Assembly (NCBI GenBank): GCA_031082315.1
Contig: JAVHLC010000002.1
Coordinates: forward strand, 83,362 to 147,361
DNA length: 64,000 nucleotides
Reading direction: 5' to 3'
Source: Thermodesulfobacteriota bacterium
GTDB lineage: Bacteria; Desulfobacterota; QYQD01
The notes under the pieces are model-generated. The model worked only from the letters and a program-made list of their open reading frames with translations, did no database searches and was not told where the DNA came from. Below, piece by piece: positions 6,859 to 15,691 of this stretch. Positions within the stretch are counted from its first letter, which is position 1; each line of letters opens with the position of its first letter. Position numbers and translations under genes: made by a program.

Positions 6859-9789
6859 ATTAGCCAAGGCGTCCTGTATTACCCGCATTATCTTCTCATA
6901 ATCAAAGGGCTTGGTTACGAGAAAGTCCACGCCATCGCCCTTTAGGGTCTCAGTGTCAAACTGCGCTCCCCAGCCGGTGATCATTATAGTTGGTATATCA
7001 GGCCGTAGGTCCTTTATCTTTCTGGTTAAAACCCGCCCGGACATGCCGGGCATACCCAGGTCGGTCATAAGCAGATCAAACCGGCCTTTCTGAAAAAGCT
7101 CTATACCTGATTCGCCATTTGTGGCCGTAACTACCCGGTGGCCAACGCGGCCCAGGAGTTTATCCAACACTATCAAAATCTCCTCATCGTCATCCACAAT
7201 CAGGATATCTGCCTGCTTCATAGAAAAATCAGCGGAGACATCGGCCCTTGCTTGTCCTTTTAATTTGGCGATGGGGAAATGGAGAACAAATTCTGTCCCC
7301 CGGCCTTCTTCGCTTTCTACTTCTATCTCCCCGCCATGCCTGGTTATGGTGCCATAAGAAACGCTCAGACCCAGGCCCATGCCTTTCTTCCCCTTGGTGG
7401 TAAAAAAGGGGTCGAATATCTTCTCCTTAACCTCCGCGGACAAGCCGCAGCCGGTATCTGCAAAGCGAATTTCTATTCGCTCATTATGTATGCCGGTTCG
7501 GATCGTTATCTTCCCGCCAGTGGTCATCGCATCCACTGCATTGAAAATGAGATTGGTAAAGACGTCCTTAAGCGCCGAGGGATTGCCCATTACAGGCCCT
7601 ATCTCACCTAACTCCGTCTCCAGATCGATATTTATACCTTCCATCAGCGGCTTTTCTTTCCAGTTGGGACGGGTAAGCTGGACCACATCCTGGATAAGTT
7701 CATTAATATTGATAGGGCCAAAGTCTTCGTCCTTGCGAATACGTGTAAATTCCTGCAACCGCTTAATCGTATCCGAGGACGCCCTGGCCCCCTTTTCTAT
7801 GGCCTTGAGCCTTTCCCGTAGATCGGGTTCGTCGATTTGTAATAACAATATCTGGGCGTTGCCTAAAATAGACATGATAACGTTATTAAAATCATGGGCT
7901 ATGCCCGAAGCCATCTGTCCCAGGGCCTTAAATTTCTCTGATACCACCAGCTGATCCTGTGTGGACTTAAGCTCTTCAAAGGCCCGGTGCAGCTCCTCGT
8001 ACAACCTGGTATTCTCAAGAGATATGGCCAGGGGTGAGGCCAGACCATCCAAAAATGCCTTGTCATCCCCTGTAAAATCCTCTTCTCCTTCTTTATTGAA
8101 GATACAGAGCATCCCCATAACCTTACTCTTACAGACAAGCGGCACCGCAATAAGGGAATGAATCTTCTTGCCGGTAACATACATGTCCAACTCAGACAGC
8201 CCCTTGGGATAAATAACTGTTTTCCCGTCTTTAAGGGCTGCTTGAAAGGCTGAGGCAGACATAAACCTCTCTTTTAACTCCTCGACTTTTTCATCCAGTG
8301 TTGAAGTCCTGGCCACGATATTTGTCTGGCCTTCAGGGTCAACTGAAACAATGAAACCGGCCTGTGCCTTTATGAAACGGCAAATGCGGTCTAAGATAAC
8401 ACCCAGGACATCCTGGAAATCAAGTATGGATCCCAAATTAAGAGAAAAATCATAAAGGGTTCGGTAGCGCTCCTCTGACTTTTCCAGCTCGCGCGTCCTC
8501 TCTTCTACACGGTTTTCAAGGGTCTGATGATGTTCCTCCGCCTGCCTTTTAAACTCGCCGAGGCTGCGGGCCATCTGATTAAAATTTTCCGCCAACTCAC
8601 CGATCTCGTCTCGCGACGGGACACTGACCCGCTCTCCAAATTGCCCTTCCGCAATCGCTTTAGAGGCATTAGTTATGGTCAGAATGGGCCTGGCAATGCT
8701 CCGGCCCACCCTAATTGTAGTAAACACAATGACCCCGCCAACCAGGAGCATAATGCCCGCAAACCAATATCTAAGTGTACGGATCCGGCCAAAGAACTCT
8801 TTCTCATTAGCTTCGATGAATAATTTCCACCCGAGTCCCTTAAAATCCTCAAACCCTGCCGAGCCGGCATAAGCTGCGGTTTTAACCAGGCCACCCCTGG
8901 AATAGCGTAAAAGCCCGTAGGTATCAGTCAAACTCTTGCCCGAATCAATGCTGATGCCATCGCGTTTCAGGCTTTTGCCTACCAGTTTTATTTCGGCATC
9001 GCCGATTACTCTGTCGCCGTCAGCCGTTGTCAGGAAAACGCAATTGGAACCCATTCCTGATTGTAAAAAATTCCTATGCACATTCTCCATCACCCGTTGA
9101 AACGGCTGCCACGAAAGGCGGGCCAGCAAGAAACCGATGATCCTGGGTTGTCCGGCCCCTGGTATGGGTCTGGAAAGGAGCTTGCGGGTCAGCCCGGCCA
9201 GGCTATAGGACTGAGATGTAGAAATAACAGGGCCAGCTATATTTAAACCATATCCGCCATCGCCATAAATGGCATCCCCGATAGGCGAGATGTCCCAATC
9301 TCCGACCACCAGGCCCTGCACGGGCGCCCTTTTAAACCAGGCTTCTTCTCTAAAATTATGCCCTTGTATCGTAGAAAGCGTCCGGGAGGGGATAGGGCGG
9401 CCAAGCCTGTCTATGGTATTTGTGGCCAGAAGGCGGCCTTGTTTATCGAAAACAAGAAAGAAATCATAAAGCCGGTGATCCAGCGTCTGCTGGTTCAGAA
9501 AGCGGGTTAATTCTTCTTTTTTATTATTCTCAAGTGCAAACGTGATGGTAGGCGACGGCGCCAGTGTCCTGACGTCCACCATGCGCTCAAAGATTATGTG
9601 ATCGATGCTCTGGATGGTATTGCGCGCCGTAGCCTGCAACTGTTCGCCGATCTCTTTTTGCAGGGCGCTCCGGGCGCTAAAATAGGCCATCGCCCCGACA
9701 ATAATTAGGGGAATAATGGAGAGGAGAAGAAACCAGAAAAGTAGTTTCCGGCGAAGGGGAGAATACGGTAACGTCTTGATGCCCATCAA
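6856..9789 (-). CDS. Hybrid sensor histidine kinase with HAMP, GAF and receiver domains
   Basis: A 977-aa membrane sensor. There is an N-terminal transmembrane helix (about 13-36), a large periplasmic Cache-like sensor region to about 340, a second helix (about 342-362), a HAMP domain (365-420), a coiled coil, a GAF domain (455-600), HisKA with the phospho-acceptor in GIAHDFNN (about 635), a HATPase domain with DTGCGL and GMGLGLS, and a C-terminal receiver domain (about 862-975) with the phosphorylatable Asp in LLMTDLGMPG. The on-board receiver suggests a phosphorelay to another protein, none of which is adjacent. Ligand unknown. Its TAG stop lies in the R2 repeat end. Confidence 0.9.
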   Translation of the reverse strand: MMGIKTLPYSPLRRKLLFWFLLLSIIPLIIVGAMAYFSARSALQKEIGEQLQATARNTIQSIDHIIFERMVDVRTLAPSPTITFALENNKKEELTRFLNQQTLDHRLYDFFLVFDKQGRLLATNTIDRLGRPIPSRTLSTIQGHNFREEAWFKRAPVQGLVVGDWDISPIGDAIYGDGGYGLNIAGPVISTSQSYSLAGLTRKLLSRPIPGAGQPRIIGFLLARLSWQPFQRVMENVHRNFLQSGMGSNCVFLTTADGDRVIGDAEIKLVGKSLKRDGISIDSGKSLTDTYGLLRYSRGGLVKTAAYAGSAGFEDFKGLGWKLFIEANEKEFFGRIRTLRYWFAGIMLLVGGVIVFTTIRVGRSIARPILTITNASKAIAEGQFGERVSVPSRDEIGELAENFNQMARSLGEFKRQAEEHHQTLENRVEERTRELEKSEERYRTLYDFSLNLGSILDFQDVLGVILDRICRFIKAQAGFIVSVDPEGQTNIVARTSTLDEKVEELKERFMSASAFQAALKDGKTVIYPKGLSELDMYVTGKKIHSLIAVPLVCKSKVMGMLCIFNKEGEEDFTGDDKAFLDGLASPLAISLENTRLYEELHRAFEELKSTQDQLVVSEKFKALGQMASGIAHDFNNVIMSILGNAQILLLQIDEPDLRERLKAIEKGARASSDTIKRLQEFTRIRKDEDFGPININELIQDVVQLTRPNWKEKPLMEGINIDLETELGEIGPVMGNPSALKDVFTNLIFNAVDAMTTGGKITIRTGIHNERIEIRFADTGCGLSAEVKEKIFDPFFTTKGKKGMGLGLSVSYGTITRHGGEIEVESEEGRGTEFVLHFPIAKLKGQARADVSADFSMKQADILIVDDDEEILIVLDKLLGRVGHRVVTATNGESGIELFQKGRFDLLMTDLGMPGMSGRVLTRKIKDLRPDIPTIMITGWGAQFDTETLKGDGVDFLVTKPFDYEKIMRVIQDALAN

Positions 9790-9900
9790 TCCAGCCCGTT
9801 TTTTGTCTTATTATGACAGATGATTACCCCGGCCACAAGCAGATTAAAAACCTCTTACAAAATATGCTTGCCATGTGCCCATATCTGGCATAAGTTAACA

Positions 9901-10011
9901 GTAACTACCCAAGTTCAAAGTTCCAGGGTTCACGGTTGAAGGTTAGAGAGCGACGGAGGTTGATATGAAAGGCGCAAAGTAGCTAACCCTGAACCGTGAA
10001 CCTGACAACCT
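9901..10011. repeat. Dispersed repeat, family R3, copy 1
   Basis: About 110 bp beginning GTAACTACCCAAGTTCAAAG and ending GAACCGTGAACCTGACAACC. Its two halves are imperfect inverted copies of each other (GGTTCACGGTT against AACCGTGAACC), so the strand can fold into a long hairpin. A close copy is at 15034-15146, and shorter pieces with the GGTTCACGGTTC / GAACCGTGAACC theme are at about 2493-2522 and 56530-56598. Confidence 0.75.
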
Positions 10012-10049
10012 AATTTAAAATATTAATCTGCGAAAGGCAAGAGTACACA

Positions 10050-11645
10050 ATGCCGCTTACAGCTACCGGCGGGGACCGGGACCCAATCCTCATCTGCAAG
10101 GTTATCTTCGACGTCCTGGATTCGGAAAATTTCATCGAGGCATTAAAGGCCCGACCTGATTTCAAGGTATTAGAAAAAAAGGGGGATGGGGCAACCAATA
10201 TCCTTTGGATACACAACCCGGTTCGCCCAGGTCGAAGAAGTCCGCCTCTGGCGGATGTCGAACCTGCCTATGCCATGACCTGTGGCATAACCCGCCGGCA
10301 GTCAGGACCGGACAGGACACATCTGATAAGCGATGACGGTCAAACCCTATTAGGGATTATAACCCTGAGCCGCAAAAGACTTATTCTGGAATGTGTAACC
10401 AAAACACACGCCGCTATGGGACAAAAAATTCTATTAAAAGTTGCCGGGTCAAATCTACGCTACCGGATAACCACCTATGAAACACCCATCCGCCTGCGGC
10501 AGACAAAGAACAATGAAATTAATCCCCCCTCACCCCTCTTCCCTGACCACCTATCTCCCCATCTGCCGCCTGAATTCTTTAAAAGCTACTTTGAGGTGCA
10601 CTGGGTTCATGAAAGAATCCCGGCACTGGACGGGCTGACGCCCCTCCAGTGCGCCCGCAGCAAACGCAAAAAAGAACGGGATAGATTGGCTGCTCTCCTG
10701 GCCATCTTCAAAAAGTCGTCGATAGGTCTCTATGATTTCAATCGTCTTATAGATATCCTGGGATTCAACGGGCACCCTCTGCTCCAGGAAGATCATATTA
10801 CAAGGCAAAAGCTAAAAGAAAAAATAATGACCGTGATCGACAACAACCTGCGGTTTATCATGGCTATTAAGAAGGCGGGGGAGGATACCTCAACCACCCT
10901 GGCTCAAAGGCTGGCTGAAGTAAATGTCATGCTGCAAGGGCTTGTTTACTTCCTGGAGCAGGGTAAGAGGACAAAAACAGAGCTAACCGCTTTAACCAGG
11001 ACACTGGAACAGATAGAAGAAATGACGCAAATTCTACAGACAGAGACCTTATCCGGCAACCCGCGCAGGAAAACAGTTGAAGGGCTAATCGGTGACCCTA
11101 ACTGGGATCACCGCCAGGTCATTACCGCAGAGGTGGTTGATACCGTCACCTGGGAACTTGAGAAAGTTTGGTGTGAAAATATTGAGCAAAAACCTGTTAG
11201 CCCGCATACTTCGCTTACCACCGCGCTGAATAATATACCGGCCCTGTGGGTGACCGCCATTCAGAAACATCTTGATCTCCCGCAGGAAAACACAAAAAGA
11301 AAGAACATTAAAATTATTGCGGAGAATCTCTCCAGCCTCAAAATTTTAAACAGAATTATGGAGAGGTTAGCCGCACTATCTATGCCCGCGGTAAAGGCCT
11401 TAAACATAGTTTACACCCATGGCGGGATTTACCCTTATGACAAACTGACTGACCTCTTTGGTAGTGAAGAAACCGACGGATACTTCTGGGATAAAAGAAA
11501 ACCGGCCTCCCCCCTGGGTCTCCTGCGGTCGCATGGCCTCCTCTTCGTTGGCCGGTCTAAAAAAGAGGGCGCTTATTATAAAATTGCCGTCATCCCTGCG
11601 GAGATCAGGCAAAACCTCTCTTTTTTGGAGGACATGCCTCTATAG
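10050..11645 (+). CDS. Unrecognised 531-aa protein
   Basis: I do not recognise the family as a whole. The frame is clearly coding (long, no overlap with other genes, normal codon use). Around residues 183-215 there is a WVHERIPALDGLTPLQCA segment; W-x(4)-IPAL-x-G-x-TP is a motif I associate with SEC-C-type and some antitoxin-like proteins. The middle (about 225-420) is helical and charged. The last 100 residues look like a small globular, possibly winged-helix, domain (YTHGGIYPYDKLTDLFG, then ASPLGLLRSHGLLFVG). No signal peptide or membrane helix. The start is uncertain because no strong ribosome site precedes it. It stands alone, divergent from the hybrid kinase, and overlaps the next gene's 3' end by 6 bp. 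Confidence 0.7.
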   Translation: MPLTATGGDRDPILICKVIFDVLDSENFIEALKARPDFKVLEKKGDGATNILWIHNPVRPGRRSPPLADVEPAYAMTCGITRRQSGPDRTHLISDDGQTLLGIITLSRKRLILECVTKTHAAMGQKILLKVAGSNLRYRITTYETPIRLRQTKNNEINPPSPLFPDHLSPHLPPEFFKSYFEVHWVHERIPALDGLTPLQCARSKRKKERDRLAALLAIFKKSSIGLYDFNRLIDILGFNGHPLLQEDHITRQKLKEKIMTVIDNNLRFIMAIKKAGEDTSTTLAQRLAEVNVMLQGLVYFLEQGKRTKTELTALTRTLEQIEEMTQILQTETLSGNPRRKTVEGLIGDPNWDHRQVITAEVVDTVTWELEKVWCENIEQKPVSPHTSLTTALNNIPALWVTAIQKHLDLPQENTKRKNIKIIAENLSSLKILNRIMERLAALSMPAVKALNIVYTHGGIYPYDKLTDLFGSEETDGYFWDKRKPASPLGLLRSHGLLFVGRSKKEGAYYKIAVIPAEIRQNLSFLEDMPL

Positions 11646-12632
11646 CCGATATAAATGCAGCGCATCAGATGGCGCAGGCACGGCCTTTATCGTTTCGCAA
11701 CCATCCCCGCAGATTGAAACCTGCACCTCTGGTTCTCCCCTTAACCGGCTATAACCAGCCACAATACCGGCGGCCTGAGACCTGTCGGAACAGGGAGCGG
11801 CCCCGCGTACCAGACCGGTCGGCCCTGCTCCACCGGTTATATTCATTAACAGATCACCCGGTTGAAAAAGGCCTTTAATTTCTTTATTCTCGGCCTCGTT
11901 TCTACCCACAACCAGCCAACTCTTCCCGGGGAGAAGAAAATGTCGTCCGACTTGCATGAGAAGGCAGGCGTTTTCCGTAATCACCGGCATGGCCCCAAAA
12001 AGATTCTTAATCCGCCGGGATAAAGCCGGGTCAGTGAGTACACACCCGCCGGCCGGTGCAGGGTAGTCATGGATGCCCAGCTCACGGGCCAGGGCCATCT
12101 GTTCTTTGCGCCCCCGGCCGCTTATGCCCAGAAGCCTGGTGCGATCCACCAATCCCTCTTCTTCCACACTGGTAGGCAGAAGCTTTAATGCGCTAAGCGG
12201 ACGCAAGAGCAGGCCCGTAACCGAGGCATCCCTTTCTACTATGCGGAGTGTATCCCGGCGTTGGGACATGGGCCGCTGCCCCAGGACCTCACCGCTCACC
12301 AGAAACGAGGCCCCTCGCGAAGCCAGTTCCCTCCTGGCCCTTGTCAGCAGCAGGATCTTACAGTCCACACAAGGGTTAAAACAGCGTCCATAGCCGTGAG
12401 GTGGATTTCTTAAGACCTCTATAAAACTTCCCCCGACATCTATTACAGAAAGCCTTATTCCATACCGTCTCCAGACCTCTTCAGGATATGACTCCCGATC
12501 CTTCCTGCGGCCAAAGAAAGGAGAGACAAAATGTAAGGCCTCGACCTCTATCCTCTGCTGTTCCATTAACTTACAGACCAATATGCTATCCAGGCCACCG
12601 GAAAAGAGGGCCAGGGCCTTTACCTTGGTCAA
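11640..12632 (-). CDS. PP-loop ATP pyrophosphatase, tRNA-thiolation-like (MnmA/ThiI relative)
   Basis: A 330-aa protein with the N-type PP-loop ALFSGGLDSILV at residues 7-18, so it adenylates a substrate, most likely a tRNA uridine. Other family marks are CFNPCVDCK near residue 85 and PAPAGGCVLTDP near 195. This matches the subgroup of MnmA/ThiI-like proteins common in Desulfobacterota and archaea that lack a THUMP domain. The exact tRNA position is unknown. It begins with TTG at 12632, five bases after the recN stop; GGAG lies nine bases ahead inside the end of recN, so the two are translated as a pair. Confidence 0.72.
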   Translation of the reverse strand: MTKVKALALFSGGLDSILVCKLMEQQRIEVEALHFVSPFFGRRKDRESYPEEVWRRYGIRLSVIDVGGSFIEVLRNPPHGYGRCFNPCVDCKILLLTRARRELASRGASFLVSGEVLGQRPMSQRRDTLRIVERDASVTGLLLRPLSALKLLPTSVEEEGLVDRTRLLGISGRGRKEQMALARELGIHDYPAPAGGCVLTDPALSRRIKNLFGAMPVITENACLLMQVGRHFLLPGKSWLVVGRNEAENKEIKGLFQPGDLLMNITGGAGPTGLVRGAAPCSDRSQAAGIVAGYSRLRGEPEVQVSICGDGCETIKAVPAPSDALHLYRL

Positions 12633-12637
12633 AAACC

Positions 12638-14317
12638 CTATCTCCTTCGCCGCTCTATCATTTCCCGGGCATGCGCCCTGGTCTTTTCGGAAATCTCTAC
12701 ACCACCCAACATCCGCGCTATCTCTTGCACGCGCTCCTCCCCTGAGAGTTCTTTGACTATGGTTTCAGTGCGGGATCCCTTTTGCACCTTATCTACCCCG
12801 TAATGCCTGTCTGCAAAACAGGCAATCTGTGGCAGATGGGTGATACAGATAACCTGATGGCGGCCGGCCAGGTCCCCCAGCTTGCGTCCCAGTACCTCGG
12901 CTACGGCGCCGCCTATACCGGCGTCAACCTCGTCAAAAATGGTAGTTTCCACCCCATCCCTTTCTGTAAGGACGCTCTTCAGGGCCAGCGTGATACGGGA
13001 AAGCTCTCCTCCGGAGGCAATCTGCGCCAGTGGTTTCAAATCTTCGCCGATATTCGGGGCAATGAGAAATTGAACTTCATCGATACCATTTTCTGAAAGT
13101 ATATCCCCTACCTCTTCCTTAAGCGGACTGAAATCAACCATAAATCTGGTACGAGGCATGTGGAGCGATTCCAGCTCCCGGCAGACTGCCTCTGCCAATT
13201 GTGAAGCCGCGGCCTTTCGCTTGGCCGACAAATCCAGCGCCCGCCGGATGACTTCTTCTTCGGCCCTGGCTACGGATGCCTCGAGACCGGCAAGTTCCTC
13301 TTGCCTTCCTTCTAAACCGGCCAGTTCCTGTTCTATCTCAGCGCTCAGGGCCAAGATTTTCTGGATGTCTCCGTCGTATTTCTTCTTAAGCCGGGACAGC
13401 TCCTGCAATCTATCTTCAAGGGTCTCCAGTCTCCCCGGGTCACTGTTAATCTTCTGCAGATAATCTCTCAATCGTAAGGCTATATCCTCTACCTGAAAAA
13501 AGGCGGTGTCCAGGGCCTCCACAAGCGGGGCCAGGGAACCATCGATCCCGGCCAATGATTGACCCAGTGTCCTGGACTCGCTGAGCTTCTCTGTCGCCGC
13601 ACCGGATGAGGCATACAGTAAATCATAGGCGCGCTGGGCCCACTCGCGCAGTTTTTCCGCCGAAGCCAACAAAGACTTCTCCTGAATAAGCTCCTCTTCT
13701 TCACCAATCCGTAAATTCGCATTTTTTATCTCTTGCAACTGAAAGGCTAAAAGATCTTTACGCGCAGCCGCGGTGTTTTGCTGTTCAATCAGTTGGCGGC
13801 GCTGTTCACGAAGCTCCTGCCACTTTCGGTAATCCTTCTGTACCCCCAGGCGAAGATATGTCAATCCCCCGAAGGCATCCAAAAGAAGCAGATGATTTTG
13901 GGGACGCAAGAGGATTTGATACTCATGCTGCCCGGCGATGGAAATCAGTTCAGTGGCAAGCTGTGCTGCCATCTGCAGGGTAGCGGCCGTTCCGTTAATA
14001 AAAACCCGGCCTTTGCCGGTACGGGAAACAGTCCGCCGGATAATCAGGACCTCATCTTTGTCTATGCCAATGTCTGTTAGCTTCTGAGCCACCCGGCTGT
14101 CTTCCGGATACTCAAAATAAGCCTCTATCCTGGCCTCCTCCTTACCGGTGCGTATCAGGTGCGGGCCTCCCCGTCCACCCAGAACGAGCTGGATGGCCTG
14201 GATGATAATAGACTTGCCTGCGCCGGTTTCGCCGGAGAGGATGTTCAGCCCCGGGCCAAACGAAATCTTAAGGTTAGCGATCAGGGCAAAATCCTGGATG
14301 GTAAGTTCGAGCAACAT
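12638..14317 (-). CDS. recN: DNA repair protein RecN
   Basis: An SMC-like ATPase of double-strand break repair. From the ATG at 14317 the protein has 559 aa, the usual length, and begins MLLELTIQDF as RecN proteins do; the in-frame ATG 36 bp upstream adds an unlike extension. Walker A is GETGAGKS (about 30-37), the middle is coiled coil (about 150-350), and the ABC signature (ASGGELSRI), Walker B (TIFDEVDAGIGG) and the His-switch follow in the C-terminal part. It is transcribed ahead of the PP-loop gene. No LexA-like box could be named with confidence upstream. Confidence 0.93.
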   Translation of the reverse strand: MLLELTIQDFALIANLKISFGPGLNILSGETGAGKSIIIQAIQLVLGGRGGPHLIRTGKEEARIEAYFEYPEDSRVAQKLTDIGIDKDEVLIIRRTVSRTGKGRVFINGTAATLQMAAQLATELISIAGQHEYQILLRPQNHLLLLDAFGGLTYLRLGVQKDYRKWQELREQRRQLIEQQNTAAARKDLLAFQLQEIKNANLRIGEEEELIQEKSLLASAEKLREWAQRAYDLLYASSGAATEKLSESRTLGQSLAGIDGSLAPLVEALDTAFFQVEDIALRLRDYLQKINSDPGRLETLEDRLQELSRLKKKYDGDIQKILALSAEIEQELAGLEGRQEELAGLEASVARAEEEVIRRALDLSAKRKAAASQLAEAVCRELESLHMPRTRFMVDFSPLKEEVGDILSENGIDEVQFLIAPNIGEDLKPLAQIASGGELSRITLALKSVLTERDGVETTIFDEVDAGIGGAVAEVLGRKLGDLAGRHQVICITHLPQIACFADRHYGVDKVQKGSRTETIVKELSGEERVQEIARMLGGVEISEKTRAHAREMIERRRR

Positions 14318-14424
14318 AGATGAAAGGTACTTTAGTTTTATCCCATCATACATATTTCATTCAAGATTGCAATCCTCTCTCTGCCTAAATTTAGGAAAAA
14401 GGGGTTAATTCCCGATAAGATATC

Positions 14425-14647
14425 CAGTGCTCATCCGGAAACTACCGTTTCCGGTCGTGCCACAGGCAGATTCGCCGAGGCGAACTTCACGCTTTCAGCG
14501 ATCAGCGATTAGCTGTCAGCATGTTTGTTATCCGTTATCCGTTAACCGTTGTCCGACATTTTCTTTCGGTAAACGGTCAACAGTGAACGGTGGACCGGCT
14601 TCATGCTGATAGCTCGTCCGGAATTTTTTGGTTTCCGGACGAAAACT
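14425..14647. repeat. MITE-like repeat, family R2, copy 3 (inverted); fills the recN-PilZ gap
   Basis: Ends AGTGCTCATCCGGAAACTA on the left and GGTTTCCGGACGAAAACTA on the right. The inside contains the same 80-bp segment as copy 2 (the GTTAACCGTTGTCCGACATT stretch) but in opposite orientation. The remaining 14318-14424 of this 361-bp gap is AT-rich leader for recN on the minus strand, with no other structure seen. Confidence 0.75.
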
Positions 14648-14678
14648 ATCCAATACCAGAAAGAGGGCATAGAGTTAA

Positions 14679-15029
14679 ATGAACAAAAAAGAAAGAAGGC
14701 AAGTCTCCAGGAAGGCGGTCAGGCTTGAGATCTATTACTCAACCCCAACGGATATTTTTACCAGCCTCAGCCAAAACCTGAATGAAGGGGGCATCTTTAT
14801 CGAAACCGACAGGCCTGCCCCTGTAGGGACAGTCGTTGAGATAAAATTTTATCTGCCCGGTGACCATAATAAGCCCATTGAGACGCATGGAGTGGTCGTC
14901 TGGTCCACGACCAGTCCCCCGGGAAAAGACACCGGGCATCCCCGGGCAGGAATGGGAATAGAATTTGAAAATTTAAGCGATCATGACAAGGAACGAATAA
15001 ATAAATTTATCAGAGACATGAAGAACTGA
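14679..15029 (+). CDS. PilZ-domain protein
   Basis: A 116-aa single-domain protein. Its N terminus RRQVSRKAVRLEIYY holds the RxxxR motif and the later NLNEGGIFIET holds the (D/N)xSxxG-like motif that together bind cyclic di-GMP. The form with G-G-I-F-I matches the TIGR02266-type PilZ proteins of delta-proteobacteria; here Asn-Leu-Asn-Glu-Gly replaces the strict D-x-S-x-x-G, so c-di-GMP affinity is uncertain. It could be an effector for the diguanylate cyclase at 61060-61965. Alone in its transcription unit. Confidence 0.83.
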   Translation: MNKKERRQVSRKAVRLEIYYSTPTDIFTSLSQNLNEGGIFIETDRPAPVGTVVEIKFYLPGDHNKPIETHGVVVWSTTSPPGKDTGHPRAGMGIEFENLSDHDKERINKFIRDMKN

Positions 15030-15033
15030 TACA

Positions 15034-15146
15034 AAGAGTTCAAAGTTCCAAGGTTCACGGTTCAAGGTTAGAGAGCGATGAAGATTGATATGAAAAGCGC
15101 AACGTAGCCAACCGTGAACCGTGAACCTGACAACCCGAGTAGTTAC
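15034..15146. repeat. Dispersed repeat, family R3, copy 2
   Basis: Starts AGAGTTCAAAGTTCCAAGGT and runs to ACCTGACAACCCGAGTAGTTA. It matches copy 1 (9901-10011) along its length with few differences, and its right end (GTAGTTAC) is the inverted form of the left end of copy 1 (GTAACTAC). It lies between the 3' ends of two convergent genes. Confidence 0.75.
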
Positions 15147-15148
15147 TC

Positions 15149-15598
15149 TTAAACTTTATATGGATTTACGGTCATAACCGGACAGGGAGCTGATTTTACA
15201 ACCTGTTCGGCCACGCTTCCAAAAATGGCCTTGTCCAGCCCCTTCCGTCCGTGGGTGCCCATGACTATCAGATCAATCCTTTCTGTCGTGACTAATTTAT
15301 TTATCTCCTCACCGACATCCCCAATCAGTACACGGGTTTCTAAATTTTTAAAACCCTCCAGGTGCTCTTTCACAAAGTTCTGCATGTTCTTCTCGGCGCC
15401 CCGAGACACCTCTGCTTCAAAGTTAGCTATCGAGGCATGTGGGATGTAAAAGCCGGAAAAATGCCCCAACCCCCTCACCACATAAACAAGATATAGTTTA
15501 GCATTAAACTTCTCAGCAAGGCTAACGGCATAAGGAACGATTTTTTTTGAACTCTCTGAAAAATCAACCGGACACAAAATCTTCTTAATTTCTTTCAT
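15149..15598 (-). CDS. Universal stress protein (UspA family)
   Basis: Single-domain Usp. I take the ATG at 15598, giving 149 aa beginning MKEIKKILCPVDFS; the longer frame adds eleven unlike residues. The ATP-binding signature G-x2-G-x9-G-(S/T) is present as GTHGRKGLDKAIFGSVAEQV near residue 115, so it is expected to bind ATP. It lies next to the haem sensor kinase but is separated from it by about 90 bp; co-transcription is possible. Confidence 0.88.
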   Translation of the reverse strand: MKEIKKILCPVDFSESSKKIVPYAVSLAEKFNAKLYLVYVVRGLGHFSGFYIPHASIANFEAEVSRGAEKNMQNFVKEHLEGFKNLETRVLIGDVGEEINKLVTTERIDLIVMGTHGRKGLDKAIFGSVAEQVVKSAPCPVMTVNPYKV

Positions 15599-15691
15599 GA
15601 CCGCCTCCATGACTCTGGGATGTTGAGACAACTACCTTTATTATTTATGCTATCAGTTGTCATTTCCCCCTGTCAAGGCAAAAGCCCACTC

